Assembly: GCA_944386455.1 (NCBI GenBank)
Contig: CALXBC010000024.1
Coordinates: 1-37,336, forward strand
Length of the DNA stretch: 37,336 nt
Direction: 5' to 3'
DNA from: an uncultured Clostridia bacterium
GTDB taxonomy: Bacteria; Bacillota; Clostridia; Oscillospirales; Ruminococcaceae
This document shows, one piece after another, positions 16,831-24,992 of the stretch. Made by a program: the position numbers and the translations under genes. The notes under the pieces are model-generated. The model saw only the letters and a program-made list of their open reading frames with translations. It was not told the origin of the DNA and did no database searches. The first letter of the stretch is position 1. Each line of letters opens with the position of its first letter.

Positions 16831-17515
16831 CCTGTCTGAAATTCCTTTCTTTTTCTTCTGCCGAAACCGCCTTACGGCAGACCAGCATCGTCGTGTTTCC
16901 TTCCCGAAAGACCTGCTCTGTTTCTATAAATCCCGCTTCTTTCAGCAATTGCATCTGATGCTGAACCGTCAGCGGCGTATCATAATGGTAATATTCGTCC
17001 ATCTTTGCTCCCGCTTCTGCACGCAAACGGCTGTTCTCCGCAAAATAGAATGCCTCTTCCTTCGGGTCTGTGACCATATAGTCACATTCAATGTAAATGC
17101 CGCCCGGCCGGACAGCGTCATAAATCCGCCGGTACAGTCCCGCCTTTTCCTCATATGTAAAATGATGCATCGTCTGAAACGATACCGCCGCATCATAGTC
17201 TCCGCCGAGCTCGCATTTTAAATAATCGCCGCAGATAAGGCGCAAATTCTTTTCTGAAAATTTGTCCGCCAGCCGCCGAAGCATCTCCTGCGTCAGATCG
17301 ATCCCCGTCACACAAAGCCCGGGAAACCGTGCAAAAATCGGCTCCAGCTCCAGTCCGGTGCCGCACCCCAAATCCAGCAGCCTGCTGATACCCTCTGGCA
17401 GCCGTTTGGCCATTTCTATGTATCCTGCGCGGCAGCCAGGCACCTCACAAAGCATATGCTCATCATATTCTTCTGCCCTGGCAGTAAAAAAATCGGTCAT
17501 CTTTTCCAGCTTCAA
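16811..17515 (-). CDS. class I SAM-dependent methyltransferase
   Basis: A 234-aa methyltransferase with a Rossmann-fold SAM site: motif I LLDLGCGTGLELEP, the acidic residue after beta-2 in VTGIDLTQEML, ICGDYLKCEL and motif IV-like YDAAVSFQTMHHFTYEEK. Small-molecule rather than DNA/RNA methylation is likely from this layout; the substrate is unknown. The frame opens with TTG at 17515; an ATG at 17500 (MTDFFTAR) is an alternative that matches the usual N-terminus of the family. The ribosome binding site does not decide between them. It overlaps the next gene by 20 nt and lies 21 nt after the GNAT gene. Confidence 0.85.
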   Translation of the reverse strand: MKLEKMTDFFTARAEEYDEHMLCEVPGCRAGYIEMAKRLPEGISRLLDLGCGTGLELEPIFARFPGLCVTGIDLTQEMLRRLADKFSEKNLRLICGDYLKCELGGDYDAAVSFQTMHHFTYEEKAGLYRRIYDAVRPGGIYIECDYMVTDPKEEAFYFAENSRLRAEAGAKMDEYYHYDTPLTVQHQMQLLKEAGFIETEQVFREGNTTMLVCRKAVSAEEKERNFRQDDRTVL

Positions 17516-17536
17516 TTTTCCCTGTCCCTTCTCCTT

Positions 17537-18271
17537 TTATAGAACAAACGAAAACCACTGTCCGTTCTGACAAAATCCTGCCCTCTTGTAAAAGCAGTCC
17601 GTCCTTTCGCTTCTGCTGAATACAGCTGTTACTTTTCCCTTGTTTTCTGTCAGCACTGCCTGTACCATTCTGCTGCCCATGCCCTTTCCCTGAAATTCCG
17701 GCAGAACCGCCACTGCGTTCAGATAAAACCTGTCCCCGGCAGACACTGTCACAGCGCACCCGCTGTTCTCCAGCAGATAAACTGACATGGTTTCATGCCG
17801 AATCTGATGGGAAAGGTCACAATACCAGCCGTCAAACTGCCCCAGCGAAAAACAGGACGATAAAATATCATACGCCTTTCTGAGCTGTGCCATTGTTTGA
17901 GCATGCTCCAGTGGTTCTCCCGCAGGCAGCGGCATAGGGCTTTCCCGCTCCATAACCGCGCCGGAAGAAGCCGCAGCTCCTAAAAACGGTTCCAGCCGTC
18001 TCCCCGCCGGATCGACAGCGGATAGTCTATGCACGCCCGATGCATAAAGGCACTCAGCCAACTCCGGATAATCCGCCTTTTCCCCAGCATCCAGAATAGC
18101 CTCGTCTCCCGTAATGCAAAGCAGTGCGCCGCTTTCCTCCTGTGCATAAAACCGGCAGAAAGGATAGGCAGTTCCATAAGCGCGCAGCAGTGACTGAATG
18201 CGAAAAAGCTGCCAGCCGCCTTTTTGTGAAAGAACAGAAGCGGCCTCCCTCTCTTGCAGCAGACAGATCAT
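17537..18271 (-). CDS. GNAT-family acetyltransferase with novel N-terminal half
   Basis: A 244-aa protein whose C-terminal part (about 145-244) is a GNAT fold: LNAVAVLPEFQGKGMGSRMV is the acetyl-CoA-binding motif A, followed by FSRSERTDCFYKRAGF. The N-terminal half (ALLCITGDEAILD, ECLYASGVHRLSAVDPAG) does not match anything I can name and may be a second, degenerate acetyltransferase-like lobe. Substrate is unknown. The start overlaps the M42 peptidase stop by 4 nt (ATGA), so the two are translationally coupled. Confidence 0.8.
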   Translation of the reverse strand: MICLLQEREAASVLSQKGGWQLFRIQSLLRAYGTAYPFCRFYAQEESGALLCITGDEAILDAGEKADYPELAECLYASGVHRLSAVDPAGRRLEPFLGAAASSGAVMERESPMPLPAGEPLEHAQTMAQLRKAYDILSSCFSLGQFDGWYCDLSHQIRHETMSVYLLENSGCAVTVSAGDRFYLNAVAVLPEFQGKGMGSRMVQAVLTENKGKVTAVFSRSERTDCFYKRAGFCQNGQWFSFVL

Positions 18272-19284
18272 AATGTCTGAATCCGCGGGATAAGCGCCCG
18301 TACCAGTTCCAGACAGCTGTTCATATCCTCTTTTTGAATCACACAGGACGGAGAGTGCAGATAGCGGCAGGGAATCGAAACCGCTATGGTCCGCACACCG
18401 CCCCGCGAGGTATGAATCACGCCCGCATCATTGCCGCCCGCCACCATGGTTTTGGTCTGGCAGGGAATGCCGCATTCCTCTGCGGTTTGAAACGCCAGGC
18501 GATACAGTTCACGGTCATACATCGTGCGATGATCCATAAACCCGACCACAGCGCCTTTTCCAAGCGCACAGACCTGTTTTTCCCCATCTACCCCGGAGAT
18601 GTCTGCAGCCGTAGTCGCCTCACAAACAATCGCAAAATCCGGATTCACCGAATATGCCGCCGCTTTCGCACCGCGCAGCCCGATCTCTTCCTGTGTGCTG
18701 AACACAAACGTGGTATCATATTCCAGCTCGGAGCGGATCAGCTCGATCAGCAAAGCACAGCCGAACCGATCATCGATCGCTTTTCCCTTAAGGAAGCCGT
18801 TCCCAAACTCCAGAAAATCACTGTCAAAGCAAACGCTTTCCCCGCGGGATACAAAACGCTGCGCATCCTCCCTGTCCTTTGCCCCGATATCAATAAACAA
18901 CTGGTCGCTTTTCACCGCAGTACCGCGTTCCTCCGCAGTCTGCATATGCATGGCCTTGGTTCCGATGACCCCGGAGATCCCGTCTCCGACCAGAACGCTT
19001 CTGCCGATAATGACGCGGGAGTCAATCCCCCCAACCGGGGCAAACCGCAGCATTCCGTCCGATGTAATATCGGTAACAATCATTCCCACTTCGTCTATAT
19101 GCGCAGAAATCATCAGTGTATGTCCTGCTCTTTTTTTTCCCTGCTTCTGCGCGATCAAATTGCCGAGATTATCTCTGCGGCAGGAACAGTAGGGACTGAT
19201 CTGACGCTCAATTTCGTCCGCTACTGTCTGTTCTCTGCCGGATATTCCACACAGCCCGCACAGCTTTTTCAGATTCTCTGTCAT
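18268..19284 (-). CDS. M42 family metallo-aminopeptidase (first paralogue)
   Basis: A 338-aa cytosolic peptidase of the M42 (TET/FrvX/GlvS) family, which trims peptides from their N-termini in large multimers using two metal ions. Metal and catalytic motifs are visible: SAHIDEVGMIV, KAIDDRFGCAL, STQEEIGLRGA (catalytic Glu pair), ISGVDG, GGNDAG and CRYLHSPS. Such proteins are sometimes mislabelled endoglucanase; there is no support for that here. It overlaps the upstream M42 gene and the downstream GNAT gene by 4 nt each. Confidence 0.92.
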   Translation of the reverse strand: MTENLKKLCGLCGISGREQTVADEIERQISPYCSCRRDNLGNLIAQKQGKKRAGHTLMISAHIDEVGMIVTDITSDGMLRFAPVGGIDSRVIIGRSVLVGDGISGVIGTKAMHMQTAEERGTAVKSDQLFIDIGAKDREDAQRFVSRGESVCFDSDFLEFGNGFLKGKAIDDRFGCALLIELIRSELEYDTTFVFSTQEEIGLRGAKAAAYSVNPDFAIVCEATTAADISGVDGEKQVCALGKGAVVGFMDHRTMYDRELYRLAFQTAEECGIPCQTKTMVAGGNDAGVIHTSRGGVRTIAVSIPCRYLHSPSCVIQKEDMNSCLELVRALIPRIQTL

Positions 19285-20336
19285 AATTTCTGATTCCTTT
19301 CTGAAATAGGCTCAAAACGTAGAACATACTCCGCCAACAGTCTGCCGACGGCTTCAATATCCCCGATTGCAACCGTTTCAACCGGTGTATGCATATAACG
19401 GATCGGAATCGAAACCAGCCCGGTCTTAACACCGGCACCGGTTACCCCGATGGTGTCCGCATCCGTTGAGGTTTCCCCCTCCATGATCTCCAGCTGATAG
19501 GGAATATCCGCTTCCTTCGCAACGGCAATCAGCCTGTCCGCAATCTCCTGATTTAAGCTCGGAGCAATCCCAATCATGGCTCCTTGCCCCATTTTTCCGC
19601 ATTTATATTCCACTGCATCAGATGTATACCCAAAGCTGACGTCTACCGACAGGGAAATATCGGGCTGGATTCGAAAGCCGCCGATGGCTGCACCGCGTTC
19701 TCCAAGCTCTTCCTGTGAGCTGAACAGCACAGACAGCCCGCAGGGATACTCCTGCTCCTTCAGCATCTCCAGCGCATACAGAACCGCTGTGACGCCGCCC
19801 CGGTCGTCGATCGCCTTGACGCTGACCCGATCGTTTTTCAGTTCTCGAAACGCCGTGTCAAATGTGATTTTATCACCAGGTGCAATCAAGCGCTGCGCGC
19901 TTTCCTTGTTCATGCCGATATCAACTGCGATTTTCTCGATTTCCGGTGTTTTTTTTCTTTCCTCATCGCTTTCCAGATGCGGCGGCATGGCAGATATCAC
20001 ACCTTTAAGCTGCTCTTTTCCATGGACCGTGACCTGCTGTGCCAAAAGCAGACGACGGTCGATCCCTCCACAGTTTGCCACCTTTAAAAAACCATTTTCC
20101 TCAATATGGGTCACAATCATCCCGATTTCGTCAATATGAGCTTCCAGCAATACAAGCGGCTGACCCGGCGCCGGTTTTTTGATGACTGCGCTGACACATC
20201 CGTAATCATCCAGCAAAATATCGTTGCTGTATCTCTTCAGCAATTCTGCCGCCGCAGTACATGCCTCGTCCTCGCTGCCGGAGACGCCGCAGCACAGACA
20301 AAGGCGTTTCAGCGTTTCTTTCACATCAAAGTTCAC
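19281..20336 (-). CDS. M42 family metallo-aminopeptidase (second paralogue)
   Basis: A 351-aa M42 peptidase, clearly a paralogue of its neighbour. Motifs: EAHIDEIGMIVTHI, KAIDDRGGVTAV, SSQEELGERGAA, SVDVSFGYTSD, GETSTDADT and IRYMHTPVE. Differences at the HSPS/HTPV and GGND/TSTD positions suggest different substrate preference (inference), and M42 paralogues can form mixed complexes. The start is GTG at 20336, and GTGA overlaps the murD stop by 4 nt, so translation is coupled to murD. Confidence 0.92.
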   Translation of the reverse strand: MNFDVKETLKRLCLCCGVSGSEDEACTAAAELLKRYSNDILLDDYGCVSAVIKKPAPGQPLVLLEAHIDEIGMIVTHIEENGFLKVANCGGIDRRLLLAQQVTVHGKEQLKGVISAMPPHLESDEERKKTPEIEKIAVDIGMNKESAQRLIAPGDKITFDTAFRELKNDRVSVKAIDDRGGVTAVLYALEMLKEQEYPCGLSVLFSSQEELGERGAAIGGFRIQPDISLSVDVSFGYTSDAVEYKCGKMGQGAMIGIAPSLNQEIADRLIAVAKEADIPYQLEIMEGETSTDADTIGVTGAGVKTGLVSIPIRYMHTPVETVAIGDIEAVGRLLAEYVLRFEPISERNQKL

Positions 20337-21724
20337 AGTGCATTCACCAATCCTTTATAATGATTGCCCCGTACCTCAAAATTCGGGTATTTGTCAAAGC
20401 TTGCACAGGCCGGAGACAATGTGACGATATCTCCTTTTCCTGCGTTTTCCCTTGCCGCTGCCACCGCCTCTTCCATGGTGGATACCCGAATGATCCTCAA
20501 CTCCTGCGGATCATAGCCATTGCACTCGGTCACAGCTTTTTCGATTTTGTCCGCCGTCAGTCCCATCAAAATCAGCAGCTTGCATTTTTCAATCAGTTTG
20601 GGAGCCAGCGGTTCAAACGGAATCTTTTTATCATATCCGCCCGCAATGACGATCAGCTTTTGGTCAAAGGAATTCAAGCCTGCGATCACTCTGGTCGGGC
20701 TGGTCGCAATCGAATCGTTGTAATATTTTACACCGTCCAGTTCCCGCACAAACTCGATCCTGTGCTCCACACCGCCGAATTCCCGCGCCACTTTTACCAT
20801 ATTTTCACGGTCAACTTCTCCATAAACCGCCGTAATCGCCGTCAGATAATTTTCAACGTTATGAATTCCAGGAAGACGGATATCAGTCGCTTTCATAATC
20901 TCGGTGCGTTCACCGTTGAGCATCATGTATATCGTTCCATTTTCTGCGAGATAGGCGCCGTTTTGCGGGATGCCGCGGCGGCTGAACTGGTACAGCCTGC
21001 CCCGTACCTCACCGGCCATAGCGTTTGTGATCTCGTTATCCATATTCAGCACCGTTTTGGAAAAAGCATTCTGGTGCAGATAAATATTCTTTTTTGCGCC
21101 GATGTATTCTTCCATGTCTTTATGGACATCCAGATGATTCGGCGCCACATTGGTCACAACTGCAACATCGGGCGACTGCCGCATGGAAATCAGCTGAAAG
21201 CTGGACAGTTCTACAACCGCGGCATCCTCTTCACGAATGGTCTCGATTATCGGGAGCAATGCCCGTCCGATATTTCCGCCAAGATGCACCGTTTTTCCCT
21301 GCGCCTTCAGCAGCTCGCTGATGAGAGTCGTTGTGGTTGTTTTTCCGTCTGAGCCTGTGACTGCATACAGTTTGCACGGGCAAAGATCAAAAAAGACTTC
21401 CATTTCCGAAGTCACAACCTTGCCAAGTTCTCTTGCTTTTGAGAGCGCAGGTGAAAAATAATTCATCCCCGGCGTCCGAAATATGATGTCTGCTTCACTC
21501 AAATGTTCCAGATATTCCTCTCCCAATGCAAAACGGACGCCTAATCCTGCCAGCTCTTCCTGTTTTTCACCCAGCTGTGCCGCTGTACGTTTATCGGCTA
21601 CCGTTACCCGGATCCCTTTTTGTGCGAACAGTTTGATACAGTCAAAATGACTGACACCCATTCCGATAAAGGTGACTTTTTTATCTTTCAATTGCTGAAA
21701 AAACAAATCCGCTCTTCTTTGCAT
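20333..21724 (-). CDS. murD: UDP-N-acetylmuramoylalanine--D-glutamate ligase
   Basis: Cytosolic Mur ligase that adds D-glutamate to UDP-MurNAc-L-Ala using ATP, a step of peptidoglycan precursor synthesis. Domains in order: an N-terminal nucleotide-binding domain (VTFIGMGVSHFDCIKLF), the ATP-binding P-loop AVTGSDGKTTTTT, the central domain with VVELSSFQL and APNHLDVHKDMEEYI, and the C-terminal domain with YYNDSIATSP and LSPACASFDKYPNFEVRG. The ATG at 21724 gives 463 aa, normal for MurD, and has AAAGGA upstream; a start at 21775 would add an unneeded leader. It is the first gene of a nine-gene leftward run rather than part of a division/cell-wall cluster. Confidence 0.96.
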   Translation of the reverse strand: MQRRADLFFQQLKDKKVTFIGMGVSHFDCIKLFAQKGIRVTVADKRTAAQLGEKQEELAGLGVRFALGEEYLEHLSEADIIFRTPGMNYFSPALSKARELGKVVTSEMEVFFDLCPCKLYAVTGSDGKTTTTTLISELLKAQGKTVHLGGNIGRALLPIIETIREEDAAVVELSSFQLISMRQSPDVAVVTNVAPNHLDVHKDMEEYIGAKKNIYLHQNAFSKTVLNMDNEITNAMAGEVRGRLYQFSRRGIPQNGAYLAENGTIYMMLNGERTEIMKATDIRLPGIHNVENYLTAITAVYGEVDRENMVKVAREFGGVEHRIEFVRELDGVKYYNDSIATSPTRVIAGLNSFDQKLIVIAGGYDKKIPFEPLAPKLIEKCKLLILMGLTADKIEKAVTECNGYDPQELRIIRVSTMEEAVAAARENAGKGDIVTLSPACASFDKYPNFEVRGNHYKGLVNAL

Positions 21725-21844
21725 AGTCTGTCTGTTCCTTTCCGGCGTTATGATCAAAGCTCCTGTCAAGAGCATACTGCACTAACATAATATTATACCG
21801 CTTTCCAATGGGATATTCAACCAAAAATCAAAATTTTTCCAGAC

Positions 21845-21874
21845 AAAAGCACCCCTGCAATACACAGGGGTGCT
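21845..21874 (-). terminator. terminator after the ylmC-like gene
   Basis: On the - strand AGCACCCCTG and CAGGGGTGCT form a 10-bp stem with a 7-nt loop, followed by TTTTGT. It lies 7 nt after the YlmC-like stop and ends that transcript before the murD run. Confidence 0.88.
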
Positions 21875-21880
21875 GTCTCA

Positions 21881-22171
21881 TTAATCAAACAGCTTGGAAA
21901 AAAAGCCAACCTTTCGAGATGGTGCACGCTGAATCTGGTCAAAACTTACCAGAACGGTGTCTTCCCCAATCACTTCAATATCCTGCCACGTTACAACAAT
22001 ATCTTCTTCCCGGCCAAACAGGCCGAAAAAACGCGCCTTGCCATAAACAACCAGCGCGGTAAGCTCAGCAGTCGTCGTGTCAAACTCCACATCATCAATG
22101 TATCCCAGCTTTGTCCCGTCCTTTACATTTACTACCTCTTTATGACGCATATCCGCGATCCTGCAAACCAT
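21881..22171 (-). CDS. YlmC/YmxH-family PRC-barrel protein
   Basis: A 96-aa protein of the YlmC/YmxH group, PRC-barrel-fold proteins common in spore-forming Firmicutes. Visible are MRHKEVVNVKDGTKLGYIDDVEFD, split by the barrel turn, and the FFGLFGREEDIVVTWQDI segment with the hydrophobic pattern of the second barrel half. Its precise role is not established; the group is linked to sporulation by its distribution. The ATG at 22171 follows GAAAGGATG. It appears to be a single-gene unit. Confidence 0.88.
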   Translation of the reverse strand: MVCRIADMRHKEVVNVKDGTKLGYIDDVEFDTTTAELTALVVYGKARFFGLFGREEDIVVTWQDIEVIGEDTVLVSFDQIQRAPSRKVGFFSKLFD

Positions 22172-22301
22172 TTCTGCTCATCCTTTCCTGCTTCATCGTC
22201 CTCTTCCGGTATCAGAACCGGGCTGTTTTATAAATATGAAAACAGCAGAAAAAATATGCGTTCCAAAACAAAATAACTGTCTTATCAGTTAAATGAAAGC
22301 A

Positions 22302-23489
22302 TCATGTCTGCCGCAAGGCGTCCACAGGCTTCAGGCCGGCAGCCTTAACTGCGGGATAAACGCCAAACAAAACACCGACAATCATTGCAAAACCAATGCA
22401 AAACAAAATCAGCCTGAAATTCAGTATTACATCAAGTCCTATCATCAGACTTCCGCATACAACTGCCGCCGTACCAATGGCTGCGCCGACCAGGCCTCCG
22501 ATCAGGGTGATAAAAAGAGATTCTGCCAGGAACTCAAACAGTATCGCAGATTTGCTGGCGCCAATCGATTTTTTAATTCCAATTTCCCGCGTGCGTTCAT
22601 GTACAGATACCAGCATGACCGTCATAATAGATAATCCTGCTACTACCAGCGAGATGCCCCCGATTATTGACAGCACTGTCGTAACAATATCAAGCACGCT
22701 GTTCAGCTGTTCCTTATGACTGTTCAGATTTTCCACATGAATGCTCCCGGGAAGATTCAGCTTGCTTTCCAGCGCCGCAGTGAGTATCGACGATGCAGTA
22801 TCGGGGTCGACATCGCTTTTCAGCTTTACTGCAATCTGATCGAACCCAGTCCGTCCCGTCATCTGCTGCATCGTAGTATAAGGCAGATACAGAAAGGTCG
22901 GCACATAGTCTCCCATTAAACTTTGCAAAACATTTCCGCCCGTCTCAACAACGCCTACCACTTCAAATTCTTCCAAAGAGCCTCCCAATATAACAGACAG
23001 CGTCTTTCCAACAATATTGCCCCTGTGATACGTCTGCTGTGCAAAAGATTCGTCTACTACGCAAACATTGCCGAAGCCATTCAAATCGCTTCGGTTGATC
23101 AATCTTCCGTATTTAATTTTCAGCGAAACAACGCGATCCGCACTGTTGTTGATCCCCCATACCAAACAGGAACTAAGCTCGTTTCGCACAGCCGTGCTTG
23201 TATATTGCATCAGCAGTGGCATCGCATCATCCACGATTGATTGCGCCCTGACATATTCCAATTCTTCTGCCCCAAGTTCTTTCGCGGTAACTGTTTTTTC
23301 TGTGCCAATTGACAGCCCGCTGATTCCCAGGCTGTCAAGCTCCGAGTTGATCGTTTGCTTTCCGATTTCTCCAATCGACGAGATAATCAGAACGGAGATG
23401 ACCCCGATTGCCACACCGGAAACCGTCAATAATGACCTGAGCTTTTTCCGAAAAATATTTCTTAGTCCGTTTTTGATGCAATCCCACAT
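22302..23489 (-). CDS. MacB-like ABC transporter permease (MacB_PCD plus FtsX)
   Basis: A 395-aa permease with the MacB topology: an N-terminal membrane segment (about 18-40, LLTVSGVAIGVISVLIISSI), a large extracytoplasmic domain (about 45-265) and three C-terminal segments (about 270-295, 325-350, 360-380) of the FtsX type, with the conserved ERTREIGIKKSIGAS. The family works in mechanotransmission with a MacA-type adaptor and an ATPase, exporting peptides, antibiotics or lipids. The adaptor gene is 14 nt upstream, but no ATPase gene is in this unit. The ATG at 23489 follows GAGGAG. Confidence 0.9.
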   Translation of the reverse strand: MWDCIKNGLRNIFRKKLRSLLTVSGVAIGVISVLIISSIGEIGKQTINSELDSLGISGLSIGTEKTVTAKELGAEELEYVRAQSIVDDAMPLLMQYTSTAVRNELSSCLVWGINNSADRVVSLKIKYGRLINRSDLNGFGNVCVVDESFAQQTYHRGNIVGKTLSVILGGSLEEFEVVGVVETGGNVLQSLMGDYVPTFLYLPYTTMQQMTGRTGFDQIAVKLKSDVDPDTASSILTAALESKLNLPGSIHVENLNSHKEQLNSVLDIVTTVLSIIGGISLVVAGLSIMTVMLVSVHERTREIGIKKSIGASKSAILFEFLAESLFITLIGGLVGAAIGTAAVVCGSLMIGLDVILNFRLILFCIGFAMIVGVLFGVYPAVKAAGLKPVDALRQT

Positions 23490-23503
23490 GGTCCGCCGCT
23501 CCT

Positions 23504-24484
23504 CTATTCTATCTCTGTCACTCTGACCAGCTGGTTATTTGACAGCTTTTGTACATCATTCAGTATTCTGTCATCCTTATCTATTCCTGATGTAATCTCA
23601 ATGGCGTCTGCAAGTTCGATTCCTGTCGTAATATATTTCTTTTGTGCCCGTCCTGCCTGATAGGTATAAACGTATTCCCCGGTTTCATCCTGTCCCACCG
23701 CCTCATAAGGCAGGCAGGGAAAAAATCGTTCTCCCTGCGTCACAATTTCAGCCTTGACGCTGTATCCGGCCTTCAAGGCATCGTCCGTCTCATTTAACTG
23801 TACCAGAACATCAACAACTGTTTGCTGAACGGTTCCGCTGTATTGCTTTCTTGCTGTGGGATAAATTTTAAGTACCGTGCCGCTGTATTCTTTGCCTTTT
23901 AACGCACTGGACGTAATTGTCACAGACTGCCCTTCTTTTACTTTGGCGGCCGCCGTCTCGCTGACTGCAACCTTTGCCTGCAGCTTGGCGGCATCTGAGA
24001 TCGTCACTAAAGCGGAATCCGGCACCGTTACTGCGCCTTTTATCATGGAAACTGCAGTGACTGTTCCGGCCGCATTGGCAACAATTGTCTCGGGAAACAC
24101 GTTCATGATATCAGACACTTTTTCCGACTGCCCGTCAAACACCTCCAAAACCTCTGCGGACAACTCCGTTCCGCCCAGGTTTAAAAGACTCATGACAGCT
24201 TCGACTGTTTCCTGCTTATCTACCACGGCGAGCACGTCCCCAACCTCTACCTGATCTCCGACCTGCACATATACTTCAGCCGGAATAAAGGGGATACTCG
24301 TCTTGACATCTATTTGATCACTGTACTCCATACTGCCGTTTGCGGTCACTGTCTCGGTATAACTTCCTTTTTTCACTGTCACGATTGTTGCTGTACATAC
24401 CGACTGTTCAAACCAGCCAGGAAGGAATCCGGCGGCTGTCAGCAGGACTGATGTTACAAGAAGCAAAGCGATATATTTTTTCAT
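23504..24484 (-). CDS. MacA/HlyD-like efflux adaptor (membrane fusion protein)
   Basis: A 326-aa extracytoplasmic adaptor. One N-terminal hydrophobic segment (KKYIALLLVTSVLLTAAGFL) acts as signal anchor. The lipoyl/barrel-sandwich halves are IPFIPAEVYVQVGDQVEVGDVLAVVD and, later, IVANAAGTVTAV in short form. A beta-barrel domain (KVKEGQSVTITSSALKG) and a membrane-proximal domain (EITSGIDKDDRILNDV) follow. The hairpin between the lipoyl halves is short. The ATG at 24484 with AAAGGAATG upstream is chosen because the longer frame from 24562 would put 26 charged residues before the signal anchor. It is co-transcribed with the MacB-like permease. Confidence 0.88.
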   Translation of the reverse strand: MKKYIALLLVTSVLLTAAGFLPGWFEQSVCTATIVTVKKGSYTETVTANGSMEYSDQIDVKTSIPFIPAEVYVQVGDQVEVGDVLAVVDKQETVEAVMSLLNLGGTELSAEVLEVFDGQSEKVSDIMNVFPETIVANAAGTVTAVSMIKGAVTVPDSALVTISDAAKLQAKVAVSETAAAKVKEGQSVTITSSALKGKEYSGTVLKIYPTARKQYSGTVQQTVVDVLVQLNETDDALKAGYSVKAEIVTQGERFFPCLPYEAVGQDETGEYVYTYQAGRAQKKYITTGIELADAIEITSGIDKDDRILNDVQKLSNNQLVRVTEIE

Positions 24485-24692
24485 ATTGCATTCATTCCTT
24501 TCCCGGTTTTTGCTGCAAAACGACCACAAGCCCGAAAAAGGCTTTTGCTGCATTTTTCCCACAAGCTCCGATTTCTTTTTTATTGTTGCTTAAAAAGTCT
24601 TTTTTTATGTTTGGAAAAATAAATAAATTTTATGAATAATTTATCTGAAAACAGGCAGATTAACAATGTGATTTCACAAGGAGGTTCGAATC

Positions 24693-24887
24693 ATGAATCT
24701 GATAAACTGCAGTTCAGACTGCATCTATCAAAAAGAAGGATACTGTTGTCTGGATTTTGTTCCTGAAATCAACTCCGTGGCCGTAGAAGGATGTCATTAT
24801 TACAAAAAATCAACACTAACCGATGATTCTGCTGTTCCCAAACGGACATCAGGCACCGGTTTGCCGAATCCTGATAGAAGATTTTAA
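24693..24887 (+). CDS. small Cys-rich protein of unknown function
   Basis: A 64-aa protein with a very strong ribosome binding site (AAGGAGG) 10 nt before the ATG. The N-terminal half carries five cysteines in the pattern NCSSDCIYQKEGYCCLDF ... GCHYY, which resembles a group of short clostridial proteins with conserved Cys (some carry misleading labels such as hydroxymyristoyl-ACP dehydratase). The Cys may bind a metal or form disulfides (inference). The C-terminal 25 residues look disordered. It is 105 nt before the next gene, which has its own promoter-like sequence. Confidence 0.75.
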   Translation: MNLINCSSDCIYQKEGYCCLDFVPEINSVAVEGCHYYKKSTLTDDSAVPKRTSGTGLPNPDRRF

Positions 24888-24915
24888 CTATTTTGCCAAT
24901 TTTCGTGGAAAGCGC

Positions 24916-24950
24916 TGGACGAAAATAAAAAAGTATATTATAATTATAAT
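24916..24950 (+). promoter_or_regulatory. promoter-like sequence before the toroid surface protein
   Basis: TGGACG (24916-24921) and TATAAT (24939-24944) are 17 bp apart, and a second TATAAT follows at 24945-24950, so two overlapping registers are possible. The region is strongly AT-rich. The first coding ATG is at 24993, with GGAGG 12 nt upstream. Confidence 0.55.
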
Positions 24951-24992
24951 GTATATTTATTTCCTTCTTTATTATGGAGGCTATTTCCTTTT

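Noticed and set aside
18268-20336. Endoglucanase function for the two M42 proteins
   Set aside because: That label is a known annotation error for M42 proteins; the metal-peptidase motifs are intact and there is no glycosidase motif.
18334-21352. 319- and 363-aa frames on the + strand opposite the M42 and murD genes
   Set aside because: Antisense to genes with full catalytic motifs; their composition is that of a mirrored coding strand.
22222-22246. 8-bp hairpin (GCTGTTTT / AAAACAGC) between the MacB-like and ylmC-like genes
   Set aside because: No T-tract follows it on the - strand, so it is a poor terminator for the permease gene; nothing else supports a function.
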